64,000 bases of DNA from positions 1 to 64,000 of the forward strand of contig NZ_CP151636.1 in NCBI RefSeq assembly GCF_038397745.1. Direction: 5' to 3'. The notes under the pieces are model-generated. The model had not been told where the DNA came from and ran no database searches. It saw only the letters and a program-made list of their open reading frames with translations. Below, one piece after another: positions 42,170 to 51,518 of this stretch (positions are counted from its first letter, which is position 1; each line of letters begins with the position of its first letter). The stretch comes from Microbacterium sp. LWH11-1.2. GTDB taxonomy: Bacteria; Actinomycetota; Actinomycetes; Actinomycetales; Microbacteriaceae. The position numbers and the translations under genes are program-made.

Positions 42170-43258
42170 ATGGACGACATCCGTCCGACCGTCCGCACCC
42201 GTCCGCGCGACAGCGCGGCCCGCGCATCGAGCACCTTCACGGAGCTCGCTCAGACCGTCCGCGAGCGCGGACTGCTGCGCCGCCGTTACGGCTACTACTG
42301 GTCGAAGCTCGTGGGAGCGCCACTGGTGCTCATCGCCTGCATCCTCGTGTTCGTCTGGATCGGCGACACCTGGTGGCAGCTGTTCACCGCGGCCGTGCTC
42401 GCGATCGTGTTCACCCAGATCGCGTTCCTCGGCCACGACGCCGCCCACCGCCAGATCTTCGTCTCCGGACGCTGGAACGACTGGATCAGCCTGATCCTCG
42501 GCGACCTGCTCGTCGGCATGAGCTACGGCTGGTGGCAGCACAAGCACACCCGGCATCATGCGAATCCCAACAAGCTCGGCGCCGACCCCGACATCGAGCT
42601 GCCTGTCATCGCGGTCACAGCCGACAGCGCCGCACGGCATCACAGCCCGCTGGTGTCATGGCTGCGGGCGCACCAGGGCCTGATGTTCTTCCCGATCCTG
42701 CTCTTCGAGGGCCTGTCGCTCCACGCGTCGAGCGTTCGACGCGTGTTCACACGCGGACGCCTCGAGCGGCGATGGGTGGAGATCGTCTTCCTGGCCGTGC
42801 GGATGATCGGCTATCTCATCCTGGTCTTCCTGGTGCTGTCACCGGGCATCGCCTTCGTGTTCCTCGCCGTGCAGCTCGGACTGTTCGGCTTCTACATGGG
42901 CATCGCCTTCGCACCGAACCACAAGGGGATGCCGGTTGTCCCGCGGGACATGACGCTGGACTTCCTGCGGCGCCAGGTGCTGATGAGCCGCAACGTGAGC
43001 GGAAGCCGGTTCATCGATGTTCTCCTCGGCGGGCTGAACTACCAGGTCGAGCACCACCTCTTCCCGTCGATGCCTCGCCCGCACCTGCGTCGCGCGGCGC
43101 CCGTGGTCGAGGCGTACTGTCGCGAGCTCGGGGTGCCGTACACCCGCATCGGCCTGTTCGCCTCGTACGCGATCGTCGTCCGCTACATCAACCGCGTCGG
43201 CCTCGGCGAGCGCGACGTGTTCAGCTGCCCGCTGATCGAGCAGCGCAGTCACGTGTAG
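42170..43258 (+). CDS. Membrane fatty acid desaturase
   Basis: 362 residues. Three His boxes for the di-iron centre: GHDAAHRQ, HKHTRHHANP and QVEHHLFPSMP, plus two pairs of membrane helices around residues 45-80 and 195-240. Resembles acyl-lipid front-end/delta-type desaturases of actinobacteria. GAAGAGG stands before the ATG. Introduces double bonds in acyl chains, relevant to membrane fluidity. Confidence 0.9.
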   Translation: MDDIRPTVRTRPRDSAARASSTFTELAQTVRERGLLRRRYGYYWSKLVGAPLVLIACILVFVWIGDTWWQLFTAAVLAIVFTQIAFLGHDAAHRQIFVSGRWNDWISLILGDLLVGMSYGWWQHKHTRHHANPNKLGADPDIELPVIAVTADSAARHHSPLVSWLRAHQGLMFFPILLFEGLSLHASSVRRVFTRGRLERRWVEIVFLAVRMIGYLILVFLVLSPGIAFVFLAVQLGLFGFYMGIAFAPNHKGMPVVPRDMTLDFLRRQVLMSRNVSGSRFIDVLLGGLNYQVEHHLFPSMPRPHLRRAAPVVEAYCRELGVPYTRIGLFASYAIVVRYINRVGLGERDVFSCPLIEQRSHV

Positions 43259-43261
43259 TGC

Positions 43262-43322
43262 GCTCCCGTGGCAGGCATGGCGGGTGTTTCGCTCGCAGAC
43301 CCGCCAAAACTGCCACGGGAGC
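43262..43322. repeat. Nested inverted repeat (cruciform-like)
   Basis: Outer arms GCTCCCGTGGCAG (43262-43274) and CTGCCACGGGAGC (43310-43322), inner arms GGCGGGT (43279-43285) and ACCCGCC (43299-43305). Fills most of the gap after the desaturase. No U-tract follows. Confidence 0.75.
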
Positions 43323-43336
43323 ACCATGATGGACGG

Positions 43337-44122
43337 ATGACGGACGGGTATCGGGACGACTTCCTCGCCACCGCGGTGGCGTTGCCGCAGACGGGGCGCG
43401 TCACTCGGAGGCTCGACTACCCGCGCTTCTCGGTGCTGCTCGACCCTTCGCGTCGCCTCGCGGCGGCGACGGCGGTGAACATCGACGGCGCCGAGCTCCG
43501 CGACCTCGCCAGGGAGGGCGAGTGGCGCCTCGATCCCCGGGTCGATGCCGACGAGCAGACCGGCCCCGAGGTCTACGCGCGCAACGACCTCGACCGCGGG
43601 CACCTGGTCCGCCGGCGCGATCCGGGCTGGGGCGAGCCTGCCGACGCACGGGAGGCGATGGAGGCGACCTTCTTCTACCCGAACGCCGCGCCGCAGGCCG
43701 CCGGCTTCAACCAGTCGAAGGAACTGTGGCTCGGCCTCGAAGACCATGTGCTCGCCTATGCCGAGACGACCGATCAGCGGCTGAGCGTCTTCACCGCGCC
43801 TGTCCTCGCCGACGAAGACCCGGCGTACCGCGGCATCCGGATCCCGCTGCGATTCTGGAAGGTCGCCGCCTGGCAGGATGCGACCGATCTTCGCGCCGCG
43901 GGGTTCGTCCTCGACCAGACCGAACTCGTCGACACCGGCGAAGGCCTTCTGGCGAAGCCGCCGCTCGGGGCCTTCCGCACCTTCCAGGTGCCGATCGCGG
44001 ACATCACGGGCATCACGGGTGTCGACTTCGGGCCGCTCACTGACGCCGACGTGCTGGATCGCGCCGACCTGCGGGCGGGCGGCTGGCGCGCGCTGCGCTC
44101 GGCGGGCGACACGATCCTCTGA
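43337..44122 (+). CDS. DNA/RNA non-specific endonuclease (NUC1 family)
   Basis: 261 residues from the ATG at 43337. NDLDRGHLVRRRD holds the catalytic DRGH, and FYPNAAPQAAGFNQSKELW and GLEDHVL contain the Asn metal ligand and family Trp/Leu/Glu pattern. Unlike most family members it has no signal peptide, so it should act inside the cell. No immunity-protein gene is obvious next to it. Confidence 0.85.
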   Translation: MTDGYRDDFLATAVALPQTGRVTRRLDYPRFSVLLDPSRRLAAATAVNIDGAELRDLAREGEWRLDPRVDADEQTGPEVYARNDLDRGHLVRRRDPGWGEPADAREAMEATFFYPNAAPQAAGFNQSKELWLGLEDHVLAYAETTDQRLSVFTAPVLADEDPAYRGIRIPLRFWKVAAWQDATDLRAAGFVLDQTELVDTGEGLLAKPPLGAFRTFQVPIADITGITGVDFGPLTDADVLDRADLRAGGWRALRSAGDTIL

Positions 44123-44140
44123 GCAGCCGCCCGCCCCGGG

Positions 44141-44263
44141 TCAGCCCTGACGACCCTTGAATCGGGGGTTGAGCTTGTTGATGACGAAGACGCGCCCGCG
44201 ACGGCGCACGACCTGGGCGCCGGGTTGATTCTTCAGGGACTTGAGCGATGCTCGAACCTTCAT
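44141..44263 (-). CDS. rpmJ: 50S ribosomal protein L36, zinc-free (C-) paralogue
   Basis: 40 residues, [12 protein letters not shown] to NPRFKGRQG, without the Cys residues that bind zinc in normal L36. AAGGAG lies at ideal distance before the ATG. Such paralogues replace the zinc-containing form when zinc is short, releasing zinc for enzymes. The Zur-type palindrome upstream supports this role. Confidence 0.93.
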   Translation of the reverse strand: MKVRASLKSLKNQPGAQVVRRRGRVFVINKLNPRFKGRQG

Positions 44264-44273
44264 GACGATCTCC

Positions 44274-44296
44274 TTATTGATAATCTTTCTCAATAA
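44274..44296. promoter_or_regulatory. Zur-type operator
   Basis: TTATTGA (44274-44280), nine AT-rich bases, TCAATAA (44290-44296): a 23-bp palindrome between rpmJ and the CobW-like gene, in the position and composition expected of an actinobacterial zinc-uptake regulator box. It probably controls both directions. Confidence 0.7.
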
Positions 44297-44344
44297 CAAG
44301 GTAGGGTGGCGAGGACCGCCCGTCAAGAAGAGAGCAGATCGTCC

Positions 44345-45349
44345 ATGGAGCACCCCCTCATCGTCGTCGGCGTCTGCGTGCCGGAGCGACGACGGTACGC
44401 GGCCGCGCTCGCCCGAGCGACCGGCAGGCGCCTCGTGCGGATCTCGGAGCTCCCTCCCGCGCGTCGGGAGGAACGCGATCCGATCCCGTCGCAGCGGTCT
44501 CTCGGCAGCGGCGAACTCTGGCGATTCGTGGCCGACATCGGGACCGAGATCGACCTCCCGCACGTCGACCTCGCGACGGATCCGCGGATTCCGGTCGTGT
44601 GCGTCGTGGACGCCCTGCACCTGCTGGAGGACCTCGCCGACCAGCGCCCGCTCCTCGAGACCGCAGGCCCCGGTGACGACCGCGGCGACGTCGGCGCTCG
44701 CGCCCGTCGCGCCGTGTCCTTCGTCGAAGGCGCGACGCTGATCTCCTTCGTCAACTGGGAGGCGGTCGACACGCCCCGTCTGGCCCTCGTGATGACGATC
44801 GCCTCTCACCTCAATCCCGCCGCCCGCGTGCGTCTGTCGCGCGGACCGGCGGACGACATCCGCGCCCTGAGCTCCGGGTCGCCGGAGTCGCCGCTGCTGC
44901 TGGAGAGAGCGGGCTGGGTGCACGCGCTCAACGATGAGCACGATCCGCACATGACAGATGCGCGTGTGACGACGCTCCGCTACGAGCAGCCCCGCCCGTT
45001 CCACCCCGCGAGGCTCGCCGCTGCGCTGGACGACATCGAGTCCGGTCGCCACGGCCACATCCTGCGGTCGGCGGGATTCTGTCGTCTCGCGACGCGGGCG
45101 AGCGTCCTCGCACGCTGGGATCACGTCGGTTCCGCGATCTGGATGGATCCGCTGTCGTCCGATATCGAGGCGGCGTCGACCGTGCAGGACATCGCGTTCA
45201 CCGGGCTCGGCATCGATGCGCGGGCACTCCGCGACGCCCTCGACGACGCCGCCGTCACCGACGAGGAGCTCACCGCCGGTCCGGTCGCATGGCGCGAGTT
45301 CGAGGACCCGCTCCCCGCGTGGCCGTCGATCGTCGAGGAGCGCCCCTGA
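44345..45349 (+). CDS. CobW/COG0523-like protein without P-loop
   Basis: 334 residues from the ATG at 44345. The layout follows G3E-type CobW metal chaperones (central [17 protein letters not shown] region, C-terminal CobW_C domain with [16 protein letters not shown] and FCRLA), but the N-terminus [17 protein letters not shown] lacks the GxxGxGK(S/T) P-loop and no CxCC metal motif is seen. GTP hydrolysis is therefore doubtful. Placement at a Zur-type box with zinc-free L36 points to a zinc-starvation role. Confidence 0.72.
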   Translation: MEHPLIVVGVCVPERRRYAAALARATGRRLVRISELPPARREERDPIPSQRSLGSGELWRFVADIGTEIDLPHVDLATDPRIPVVCVVDALHLLEDLADQRPLLETAGPGDDRGDVGARARRAVSFVEGATLISFVNWEAVDTPRLALVMTIASHLNPAARVRLSRGPADDIRALSSGSPESPLLLERAGWVHALNDEHDPHMTDARVTTLRYEQPRPFHPARLAAALDDIESGRHGHILRSAGFCRLATRASVLARWDHVGSAIWMDPLSSDIEAASTVQDIAFTGLGIDARALRDALDDAAVTDEELTAGPVAWREFEDPLPAWPSIVEERP

Positions 45350-45389
45350 ACGACCGCCCGTCGGTCGTCGTGTCCGGCCGCTCGCTGCC

Positions 45390-46268
45390 TCAGGCTTCGG
45401 CCGATGCCGCCTGGTCCGCGCTCGCCGACTCCGTCGCGACCCAGCTGGCGAGCATCTTCAGCTTCTCCTCGGATGCCGTGCCGGGCTCGGCCGTGTACGT
45501 CGACATGCGCAGTCCCGGGTCGGAGGGCAGCTCGAACGCCTCGTAGACGAGCTCGATCTCGCCGACGACCGGATGCCGGAGCCGCTTGACCCCACTGCGG
45601 TGATGGCGCACATCGTGCGCGGCCCACAGTGTGCGGAACCGATCGCTGCGCGTCGAGAGCTCGCCCACCAGGTCGCTGAAGCGACGGTCGAACGGATTGC
45701 GGCCGGCCTCACCGCGCATCGCCGCGACGATCTCACGGGTGACACGGTCCCAGTCGGGGTAGAACTCGTGCGCCGCGGGATTCAGGAAGGCGAAGCGCAC
45801 GCTGTTCGGCGCGGGATCGGTGAAGTGCGGCGAATAGAGTGCCTTGCCGAGCGCGTTCGCGCCGAGATAGTCGAAAGAGCTGTTGCGCACGAGTGCCGGC
45901 GCCCCGGTCATCGCGTCGAGCAGGCGCTGGATGCTGGGGCGGATCGCCTCCGCCTTCTTCCGCGGCTTCCTGGCCACGGGTGAGGCGTTCGCGGTGCGGG
46001 CGAGGTCGAAGAGGTGCGCCGTCTCCGCGTCGTCGAGCTGCAGCGCCCTCGCGAGGGAGTCCAGCACGCTGTCGGACGCTCCAGAGAGGTCACCGCGTTC
46101 GAGGCGGGTGTAATAGTCGACGCTGACGCCCGCGAGCAGCGAGACCTCCTCGCGACGGAGCCCCGGCACGCGTCGGTTGCCCCCGAACACGGGGAGCCCT
46201 GCCTTGTCGGGGGTGAGTCGTGCGCGCCTCGTGGAGAGGAACTCACGCACCTCGCTGCGGGTGTCCAT
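45390..46268 (-). CDS. XRE-type regulator with MmyB-like ligand domain
   Basis: 292 residues. Helix-turn-helix [20 protein letters not shown] and [20 protein letters not shown], then the MmyB ligand domain ([19 protein letters not shown]). The start is the ATG at 46268, six bases after a TACCGT box. Divergent to the aldo/keto reductase at 46354, which it should control. Confidence 0.9.
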   Translation of the reverse strand: MDTRSEVREFLSTRRARLTPDKAGLPVFGGNRRVPGLRREEVSLLAGVSVDYYTRLERGDLSGASDSVLDSLARALQLDDAETAHLFDLARTANASPVARKPRKKAEAIRPSIQRLLDAMTGAPALVRNSSFDYLGANALGKALYSPHFTDPAPNSVRFAFLNPAAHEFYPDWDRVTREIVAAMRGEAGRNPFDRRFSDLVGELSTRSDRFRTLWAAHDVRHHRSGVKRLRHPVVGEIELVYEAFELPSDPGLRMSTYTAEPGTASEEKLKMLASWVATESASADQAASAEA

Positions 46269-46353
46269 ACCTCGACGGTACGCCTTGCCGGCTGCGGAAG
46301 GGAGGTACCAGCACCCCCTCCCATCCGGCCGCATCCATCCGCACACTGGAGGT

Positions 46354-47232
46354 ATGACCATGAATCTCACCCTGAACAACGGCGTCACCATGCCGGCGCT
46401 CGGCTTCGGCGTCTTCCAGGCCGCTCCCGAGGAGACCGTCGCAGCGGTGACCGCGGCGCTCGAGACCGGCTATCGCCTGATCGACACGGCAGCGGCATAC
46501 GGCAACGAGCGCGAGGTCGGACAGGCCATCCGACAGTCGGGCATCTCCCGCGACGAGATCTTCATCGAGACCAAGGTGTGGATCAGCGACTTCGGCTACG
46601 ACGAGACGCTGCACGCCTTCGAGAAGTCGACCGGCAAGCTCGGCGTCGACACTCTGGACCTGCTCATCCTGCACCAGGCGCTGCCCTCGCAGTTCGACCT
46701 GACCGTCGGCGCGTACAAGGCCCTCGAGTCCCTGCTCGGCGAGGGGCGCGTGCGCGCCATCGGCGTCAGCAACTTCATGCCGTCGCACCTCGCCGACCTG
46801 GCCGCCTCGACCTCGATCGTGCCCGCGGTCAACCAGGTCGAGGTGCACCCGTACTTCCAGCAGCGCGATGTGCAGCGGGCGGATGCCGTGGCGGGCACGA
46901 TCACGCAGGCCTGGTCGCCGATCGGTGGCATCACCGCATACCGCCCCAACGGCGCGTCGGCCTTCGACGACGAGACGCTGAAGGCGATCGGCGCGGAGCA
47001 CGGCAAGTCGCCGGCACAGGTCATGCTGCGCTGGCACCTGCAGCAGGGCCGCTCCGCACTGCCGAAGTCGGTGCGACCCGCGCGCATCGCCGAGAACTAC
47101 GACGTGTTCGACTTCGAGCTCACGGCCGAGCAGCTCGCCTCGATCGACGCGCTCGACACCGACGTGCGTCGCGGGCCCGAGCCGGAGGCCGTCACTCTCG
47201 AGGCCTTCGGTCGGGAGATCCCGGAAGCATGA
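46354..47232 (+). CDS. Aldo/keto reductase
   Basis: 292 residues. The catalytic tetrad is visible: Asp and Tyr in LIDTAAAYGNEREVG, Lys in IETKVWISDF, His in LLILHQALP. C-terminal PKSVRPARIAENYDVFDFEL is the NADPH-binding and closing region of AKR5-type (2,5-diketogluconate reductase-like) enzymes. GGAGGT lies next to the ATG; a second in-frame ATG two codons on has better spacing to it. Confidence 0.92.
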   Translation: MTMNLTLNNGVTMPALGFGVFQAAPEETVAAVTAALETGYRLIDTAAAYGNEREVGQAIRQSGISRDEIFIETKVWISDFGYDETLHAFEKSTGKLGVDTLDLLILHQALPSQFDLTVGAYKALESLLGEGRVRAIGVSNFMPSHLADLAASTSIVPAVNQVEVHPYFQQRDVQRADAVAGTITQAWSPIGGITAYRPNGASAFDDETLKAIGAEHGKSPAQVMLRWHLQQGRSALPKSVRPARIAENYDVFDFELTAEQLASIDALDTDVRRGPEPEAVTLEAFGREIPEA

Positions 47233-47361
47233 GCCGTTCGGCGAGCGCCGCGGACGAAGAGCACGGGAGAAGCGGAGTCGCGCAGCCGGACCTGCAAGAA
47301 TCGGCTCACGTCCGACACATCCTCAGTGAACGGGTCCGTCGGACCCGCCGTGAGGAGTGTC

Positions 47362-48030
47362 ATGGGTCATCGACCGTCCGATGCTCAGGCATGGTTCACG
47401 ACCGAAGTCGCGACGCTCGTCGACCCCGTGTATCGCTACTTTCTCCGACGGTCCGCCCGGCAGGATGCCGACGACCTGACCGCTGAAGTGTTCGAGATCG
47501 CCTGGCGTCGGTGTGACGACATCCCGTCCGAGTGGGTGCTGCCGTGGCTCTACCGCACGGCGAGTCACGTGCTTGCCAATCATCGGCGCCGCACGTCACG
47601 GCTCCCCCTGCATCTCACCGACGAACCGCCACCCACGGACGACCATGCGGCGCGGATCATGTACGCCTCCGGCCCCACCGGCGAGATCGTGTCGCTCGGC
47701 TCCTACGCCGTGGTCAGCCCCGCCGAAGCCGGAGAGAGACTCAGCGATCCGGCGTTCTCGGCCCGCATGGTGTCTTCACCCGACTACCTCTCGGTTCCCC
47801 CGGCGTCGCTGACCGCTCCACCTGAAGCTCCCCAGCCAGGTTCTGCCGTCCCGTGGAAGGTAGTCGATCGCGAGATCGTCTCTGTCCGCTTGGGCCTCGC
47901 TCTGCTCCCCGACGAAATGAATCAGCATCGCTACCTCGTACCGACCTATGAGTACACCGCCGTGGACGGCACCGTCTGGAGCGTGATCGCGCTGGACGAG
48001 GACGAGCTGGACACGACAGGCTCGGGATAG
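47362..48030 (+). CDS. Sigma-70 region 2 fused to an unrelated C-terminus (chimera)
   Basis: 222 residues. Residues 15-78 are an ECF sigma region 2 (VYRYFLRRSARQDADDLTAE, ending WLYRTASHVLANHRRR), but no region 4 follows. From about residue 97 the chain reads as the end of a different, exported-type protein (YLVPTYEYTAVDGTVWSVIA). An in-frame deletion that removed the end of a sigma gene and the start of its neighbour would give this. GAGGAG precedes the ATG. Without region 4 it should not recognise a -35 element normally. Confidence 0.6.
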   Translation: MGHRPSDAQAWFTTEVATLVDPVYRYFLRRSARQDADDLTAEVFEIAWRRCDDIPSEWVLPWLYRTASHVLANHRRRTSRLPLHLTDEPPPTDDHAARIMYASGPTGEIVSLGSYAVVSPAEAGERLSDPAFSARMVSSPDYLSVPPASLTAPPEAPQPGSAVPWKVVDREIVSVRLGLALLPDEMNQHRYLVPTYEYTAVDGTVWSVIALDEDELDTTGSG

Positions 48031-48048
48031 AACTCCTAGGCTGTCGGG

Positions 48049-48459
48049 ATGAGTGACGCGCTGGACGAGGGACCGTTCTTTCACGGCACGAAGGCCGATC
48101 TGCAGGAGGGGGACCTCCTGACGGCGGGCTTCCGCTCCAACTACCGCCCCGAGATCGTGATGAACCACATCTACTTCACGGCTCTGCGGGATGGCGCAGG
48201 GCTGGCGGCCGAACTCGCGGCGGGTGACGGCGAGCCGCGCGTCTACCTCGTCGAGCCGACCGGCCCCTTCGAGAACGACCCGAATGTGACCGACAAGAAG
48301 TTCCCCGGCAACCCCACGCGCTCGTATCGCAGCACCGAGCCGATCCGGGTCGTCTCCGAGGTGCTCGACTGGACCCGGCTGACCCCCGAAGCACTCGCGA
48401 CCTGGCGGGAGACGCTGGCCGCGATCCGCGCCGACGAACGCGGCGAGATCATCAACTGA
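48049..48459 (+). CDS. arr: NAD+-rifampin ADP-ribosyltransferase
   Basis: 136 residues. FFHGTKADLQEGDLLTAGF and NHIYFTALRDGA are the NAD-binding start of Arr, and NPTRSYRSTEPIRVV the conserved centre. Arr adds ADP-ribose to rifampicin and inactivates it, giving intrinsic rifamycin resistance in many actinobacteria. TAGGCT ends six bases before the ATG, so the message is probably leaderless and expressed alone. Confidence 0.93.
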   Translation: MSDALDEGPFFHGTKADLQEGDLLTAGFRSNYRPEIVMNHIYFTALRDGAGLAAELAAGDGEPRVYLVEPTGPFENDPNVTDKKFPGNPTRSYRSTEPIRVVSEVLDWTRLTPEALATWRETLAAIRADERGEIIN

Positions 48460-48597
48460 CCGCGGCGACGACCGGTGCCGCACCATTGCCGCCGCGGTGG
48501 CGGCATGAGAGGCTTTCCGTCGTGACCATCTGACAGCGATCCCCCTCCTCCCCACGCCGTGGGTGAGTCGAACGATCCCGCGAACCGAAGGTTCACC

Positions 48598-49704
48598 ATG
48601 TCATCCCCTGATCACACCGGCGTCGAGCCGGCCTTCACGATCTCCGCGCTCACCGTGCCGGAGACCATCGATTCCCCTGATGCCGCGGACTTCATCGGCA
48701 TGGCCGAGGTGAGAAGCACCGTCGAGGCCGAGCAGCGCGGAGCCCCGGGCGAGCTCTTCACGGCAGAGGAGATGCTGCCGAACTGGAAGGACGAGAGCAC
48801 CGAGATGCTCGGGTTCGTCGCCAAGGTCGACGGCCGGGTCGTCGCGCGCGGCAGCCTGGCACTCCCGGCCGATGCGAGCGAATGCTGGGCCTCCGTCGCG
48901 GTGCTTGCCGATCACCGGAACCAGGGCGTCGGCTCAGCGCTCTACGAGCGCCTCGAGCAGACGGCCAGAGCCCGAGGTCGAACGACGGTCCAGAATCAGA
49001 CGAGCTTCCTTGCGACGCCGACAGACACGGGCGACCGCATCTCCGCCCCGACCGGCTTCGGATCCGTGCCGGCAGAGCTCGCCTCGACGCGCTTCCTGCG
49101 GAACCGCGACTTCTCTCTCGAGCAGGTCGGTCGGTTGAGCGGCCTCGCCCTGCCCGTCGATGAGGAGGCCTTTTCGGCCCTGCTCGCCGAGACGACCGCA
49201 GCGGCCGCCGGCTACCGCACCGTGACGTGGCAGGGGCGGACGCCGGACGAATGGATGGAGAGCATCGCACTTCTGCGCACCAGGATGAGCACCGATGCTC
49301 CGAATGCCGGTATCGAACAGAGCGAAGACGTCTGGACGACCGAGCGTGTGCGTGCGTTCGATGACCTGTGGGAGACGAGCCCTCGCATGCTGCTCACGAC
49401 CATCGTGGTCCACGACGCCACGGGAACGGTGGCGGGTTACACCGAGCTCGATGTACCGCCGGAGCCCGATCGATCCGTGGAACAGCGCGACACCCTGGTG
49501 CTGCGCGATCATCGCGGTCGCCGCCTCGGGATGCTGTTGAAACTCGCCAACATCCGCGAGCTCCGCGACGGGTTCCCCGATCACGGTCTCATCGAGACGA
49601 TGAATGCCGAAGAGAATCGCCACATGCTCGACGTCAACGAAGCAGTCGGATTCGTGCCGCTGTCGTACGCCGCCCGATGGAAGAAGGTCCTCGGGCGAAG
49701 GTGA
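48598..49704 (+). CDS. GNAT family N-acetyltransferase, double-domain
   Basis: 368 residues from the ATG at 48598. First GNAT core: ASVAVLADHRNQGVGSALYE (acetyl-CoA loop); second core: RDTLVLRDHRGRRLGMLLKL. The double layout occurs in mycothiol-synthase-like and other tandem GNATs, but MshD-specific features are not evident. Cytosolic; substrate unknown. Confidence 0.85.
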   Translation: MSSPDHTGVEPAFTISALTVPETIDSPDAADFIGMAEVRSTVEAEQRGAPGELFTAEEMLPNWKDESTEMLGFVAKVDGRVVARGSLALPADASECWASVAVLADHRNQGVGSALYERLEQTARARGRTTVQNQTSFLATPTDTGDRISAPTGFGSVPAELASTRFLRNRDFSLEQVGRLSGLALPVDEEAFSALLAETTAAAAGYRTVTWQGRTPDEWMESIALLRTRMSTDAPNAGIEQSEDVWTTERVRAFDDLWETSPRMLLTTIVVHDATGTVAGYTELDVPPEPDRSVEQRDTLVLRDHRGRRLGMLLKLANIRELRDGFPDHGLIETMNAEENRHMLDVNEAVGFVPLSYAARWKKVLGRR

Positions 49705-49716
49705 CGGAAGTCGTCG

Positions 49717-50268
49717 TCACCCGCCCGGTGTCAGTCGTCCGCCGGCGTGCGCGTACGCCGCTCGCCATGCCCGGTCGAACTCCCGTCGACTGATCACGCC
49801 GTGTCTGCAGGCGAAGGCGGCATCCTGCAGAGCTCCGGCGATCGTGTCGAGCCTGCGCTGCTGCGCGCGCTCCTCGGCGGTCTCCTCGTGCAGGCCGGAC
49901 CGGCTCGCTGCCAGCGTCACGATGCGCTGACGGATGCCGCGCGCACGGCGCGAGAGCGAGATGCCGACCGGGAGCAGTGCTGCCGTGAGCACCAGGGCGG
50001 CGAGCATCGGGGGGACGCCCCCTGCGCAGAGGCCCACCCAGACGACGACGCCCCCGCCGAGCGCGAGCGGCGTGAAGAAGCGGTTGGCCTCGGCGAGGCG
50101 CCGTTCCGCGCCGGTGGAGTCCGGCGGGTAGACGGCGAGCACGGACGCGACGGTACCGTAGTGGCTCACGGTGCGCGACACGTGACCCCAACGCGGAACC
50201 GACGAATCTGCGGGAGCGGGGACGGTGCGGGTGGTGGCAGTGAATCGAGGACGATGGACGAGGGACAT
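49717..50268 (-). CDS. DUF6611-like membrane protein
   Basis: 183 residues from the ATG at 50268. The N-terminal VPRWGHVSRTVSHYGTVASV is characteristic of this actinobacterial family as I recall it; two membrane helices follow (about 70-110), then a basic, helical cytosolic tail with SHOCT-like text at the end (ISRREFDRAWRAAYAHAG). Function unknown. Confidence 0.6.
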   Translation of the reverse strand: MSLVHRPRFTATTRTVPAPADSSVPRWGHVSRTVSHYGTVASVLAVYPPDSTGAERRLAEANRFFTPLALGGGVVVWVGLCAGGVPPMLAALVLTAALLPVGISLSRRARGIRQRIVTLAASRSGLHEETAEERAQQRRLDTIAGALQDAAFACRHGVISRREFDRAWRAAYAHAGGRLTPGG

Positions 50269-50375
50269 GTCCCCCACATTCCTCCGCGCGGACCCCGGGA
50301 GCGCGGATGCACACGGAACCCATGCGGCCCCGCCCCGTTTCCATGCGAGAAGGCGACGCCGTCGCAGTGAGCCGA

Positions 50376-51398
50376 CTAATCCTGACGGGGTGGGGACGGC
50401 TGCCCGTTGTCTTCGATGCTGAGCATCCGCAGCCGGGTCGTGCTCCGCCGGCGACGCGGTCGGCGTAGGCGGGCGGCTCGTCGACCCCGCCTACGTCCTG
50501 CGACGAGCTGCACGTAGAGCGTCGCGACGCCGGCGATCAGCAGACCGGCGAGATTGACGAGCAGCTGGATCGCGGAGCCGCGCGCCTCATCCCAGGCGCC
50601 GACGGCGAGCGTGAGCCCGATGGTCCCCACCGCCGGCACCGTGGTGATCGAGATGAACACTCCGACGAGGGCCGAGGACTTCGCCGTCGTGAGCGAGAGC
50701 ACGCCGGCGATCCCGGCGAGGATCGCGATGACGAACGACCACGCGTCGGGAGCGACGATGAACTCCGTCGCGGGGCCGGTGGTCGCCTGCTCGTAGGTGA
50801 TGACGCCGATCGAGTAGAGGATCGCCCAGATCGCCCAGGCGATGGCGGCGCACGCGGCGAAGCCCCCGAGGAGCGTTCCGAGGGCGGGACCGACGATCCC
50901 GCGGCGTCGACGGACGATCGCGTAGGAGATCGCGGCCAGCGGCGCGAATTCCGGGCCGACGACCATCGCACCGATGATGAGGATCGGCTGGTCGAGCAGA
51001 CGGCCCACACCCGCGATGAGCGTCGCGAGCAGCAGGAAGACGAAGAAGGAGACCGACGGATGCGCATCTTCCTCCGCCTTGCTCGCGAGCTGCGCCCAGA
51101 GCACACCGTCGGCAGGATGTCCGGGGGCGAGAGCCTCGGCCCGGTCGGCGGCATCGGAGACCACGACCAGAGGTTCCGACACGACGATGCCGCCCTCGGC
51201 GGGGATGCCGAGGTGCCGCAGCGAGCGCATGATGTTGTTCGCGTTCTCCCTGGTCATCTCGAACAGGATCACGTCGCCGCGTCCGTCCAACGCCGCCCCG
51301 GGGAGGACGGCCAGCCCGCAGACGGTGGGGTCTCCCGAGAGAATCTCCTGCGTCTGATCGGAGAGAGCCTGGGTGACGCTGACGCGGATGGAGAGCAT
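50376..51398 (-). CDS. DUF389 domain membrane protein
   Basis: 340 residues. An N-terminal ~120-residue soluble ferredoxin-like part is followed by about six membrane helices with ILIIGAMVVGPEFAPLAAIS, the signature of DUF389 (TIGR00341-like), and ends in a very basic tail RRRGRRAARLRR. Function of the family is not established. Confidence 0.82.
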   Translation of the reverse strand: MLSIRVSVTQALSDQTQEILSGDPTVCGLAVLPGAALDGRGDVILFEMTRENANNIMRSLRHLGIPAEGGIVVSEPLVVVSDAADRAEALAPGHPADGVLWAQLASKAEEDAHPSVSFFVFLLLATLIAGVGRLLDQPILIIGAMVVGPEFAPLAAISYAIVRRRRGIVGPALGTLLGGFAACAAIAWAIWAILYSIGVITYEQATTGPATEFIVAPDAWSFVIAILAGIAGVLSLTTAKSSALVGVFISITTVPAVGTIGLTLAVGAWDEARGSAIQLLVNLAGLLIAGVATLYVQLVAGRRRGRRAARLRRPRRRRSTTRLRMLSIEDNGQPSPPRQD

Positions 51399-51518
51399 GC
51401 AGCTATTCTGCTCTGTTCACCGCTCCCGCCGCGCCGGCAGGAACATGCAGCTCTGTGCGCACATCATCGGTGCGGCATGCGCTCTCGGGACTGTGGAATC
51501 GGCCGATATCGTGGAGGC

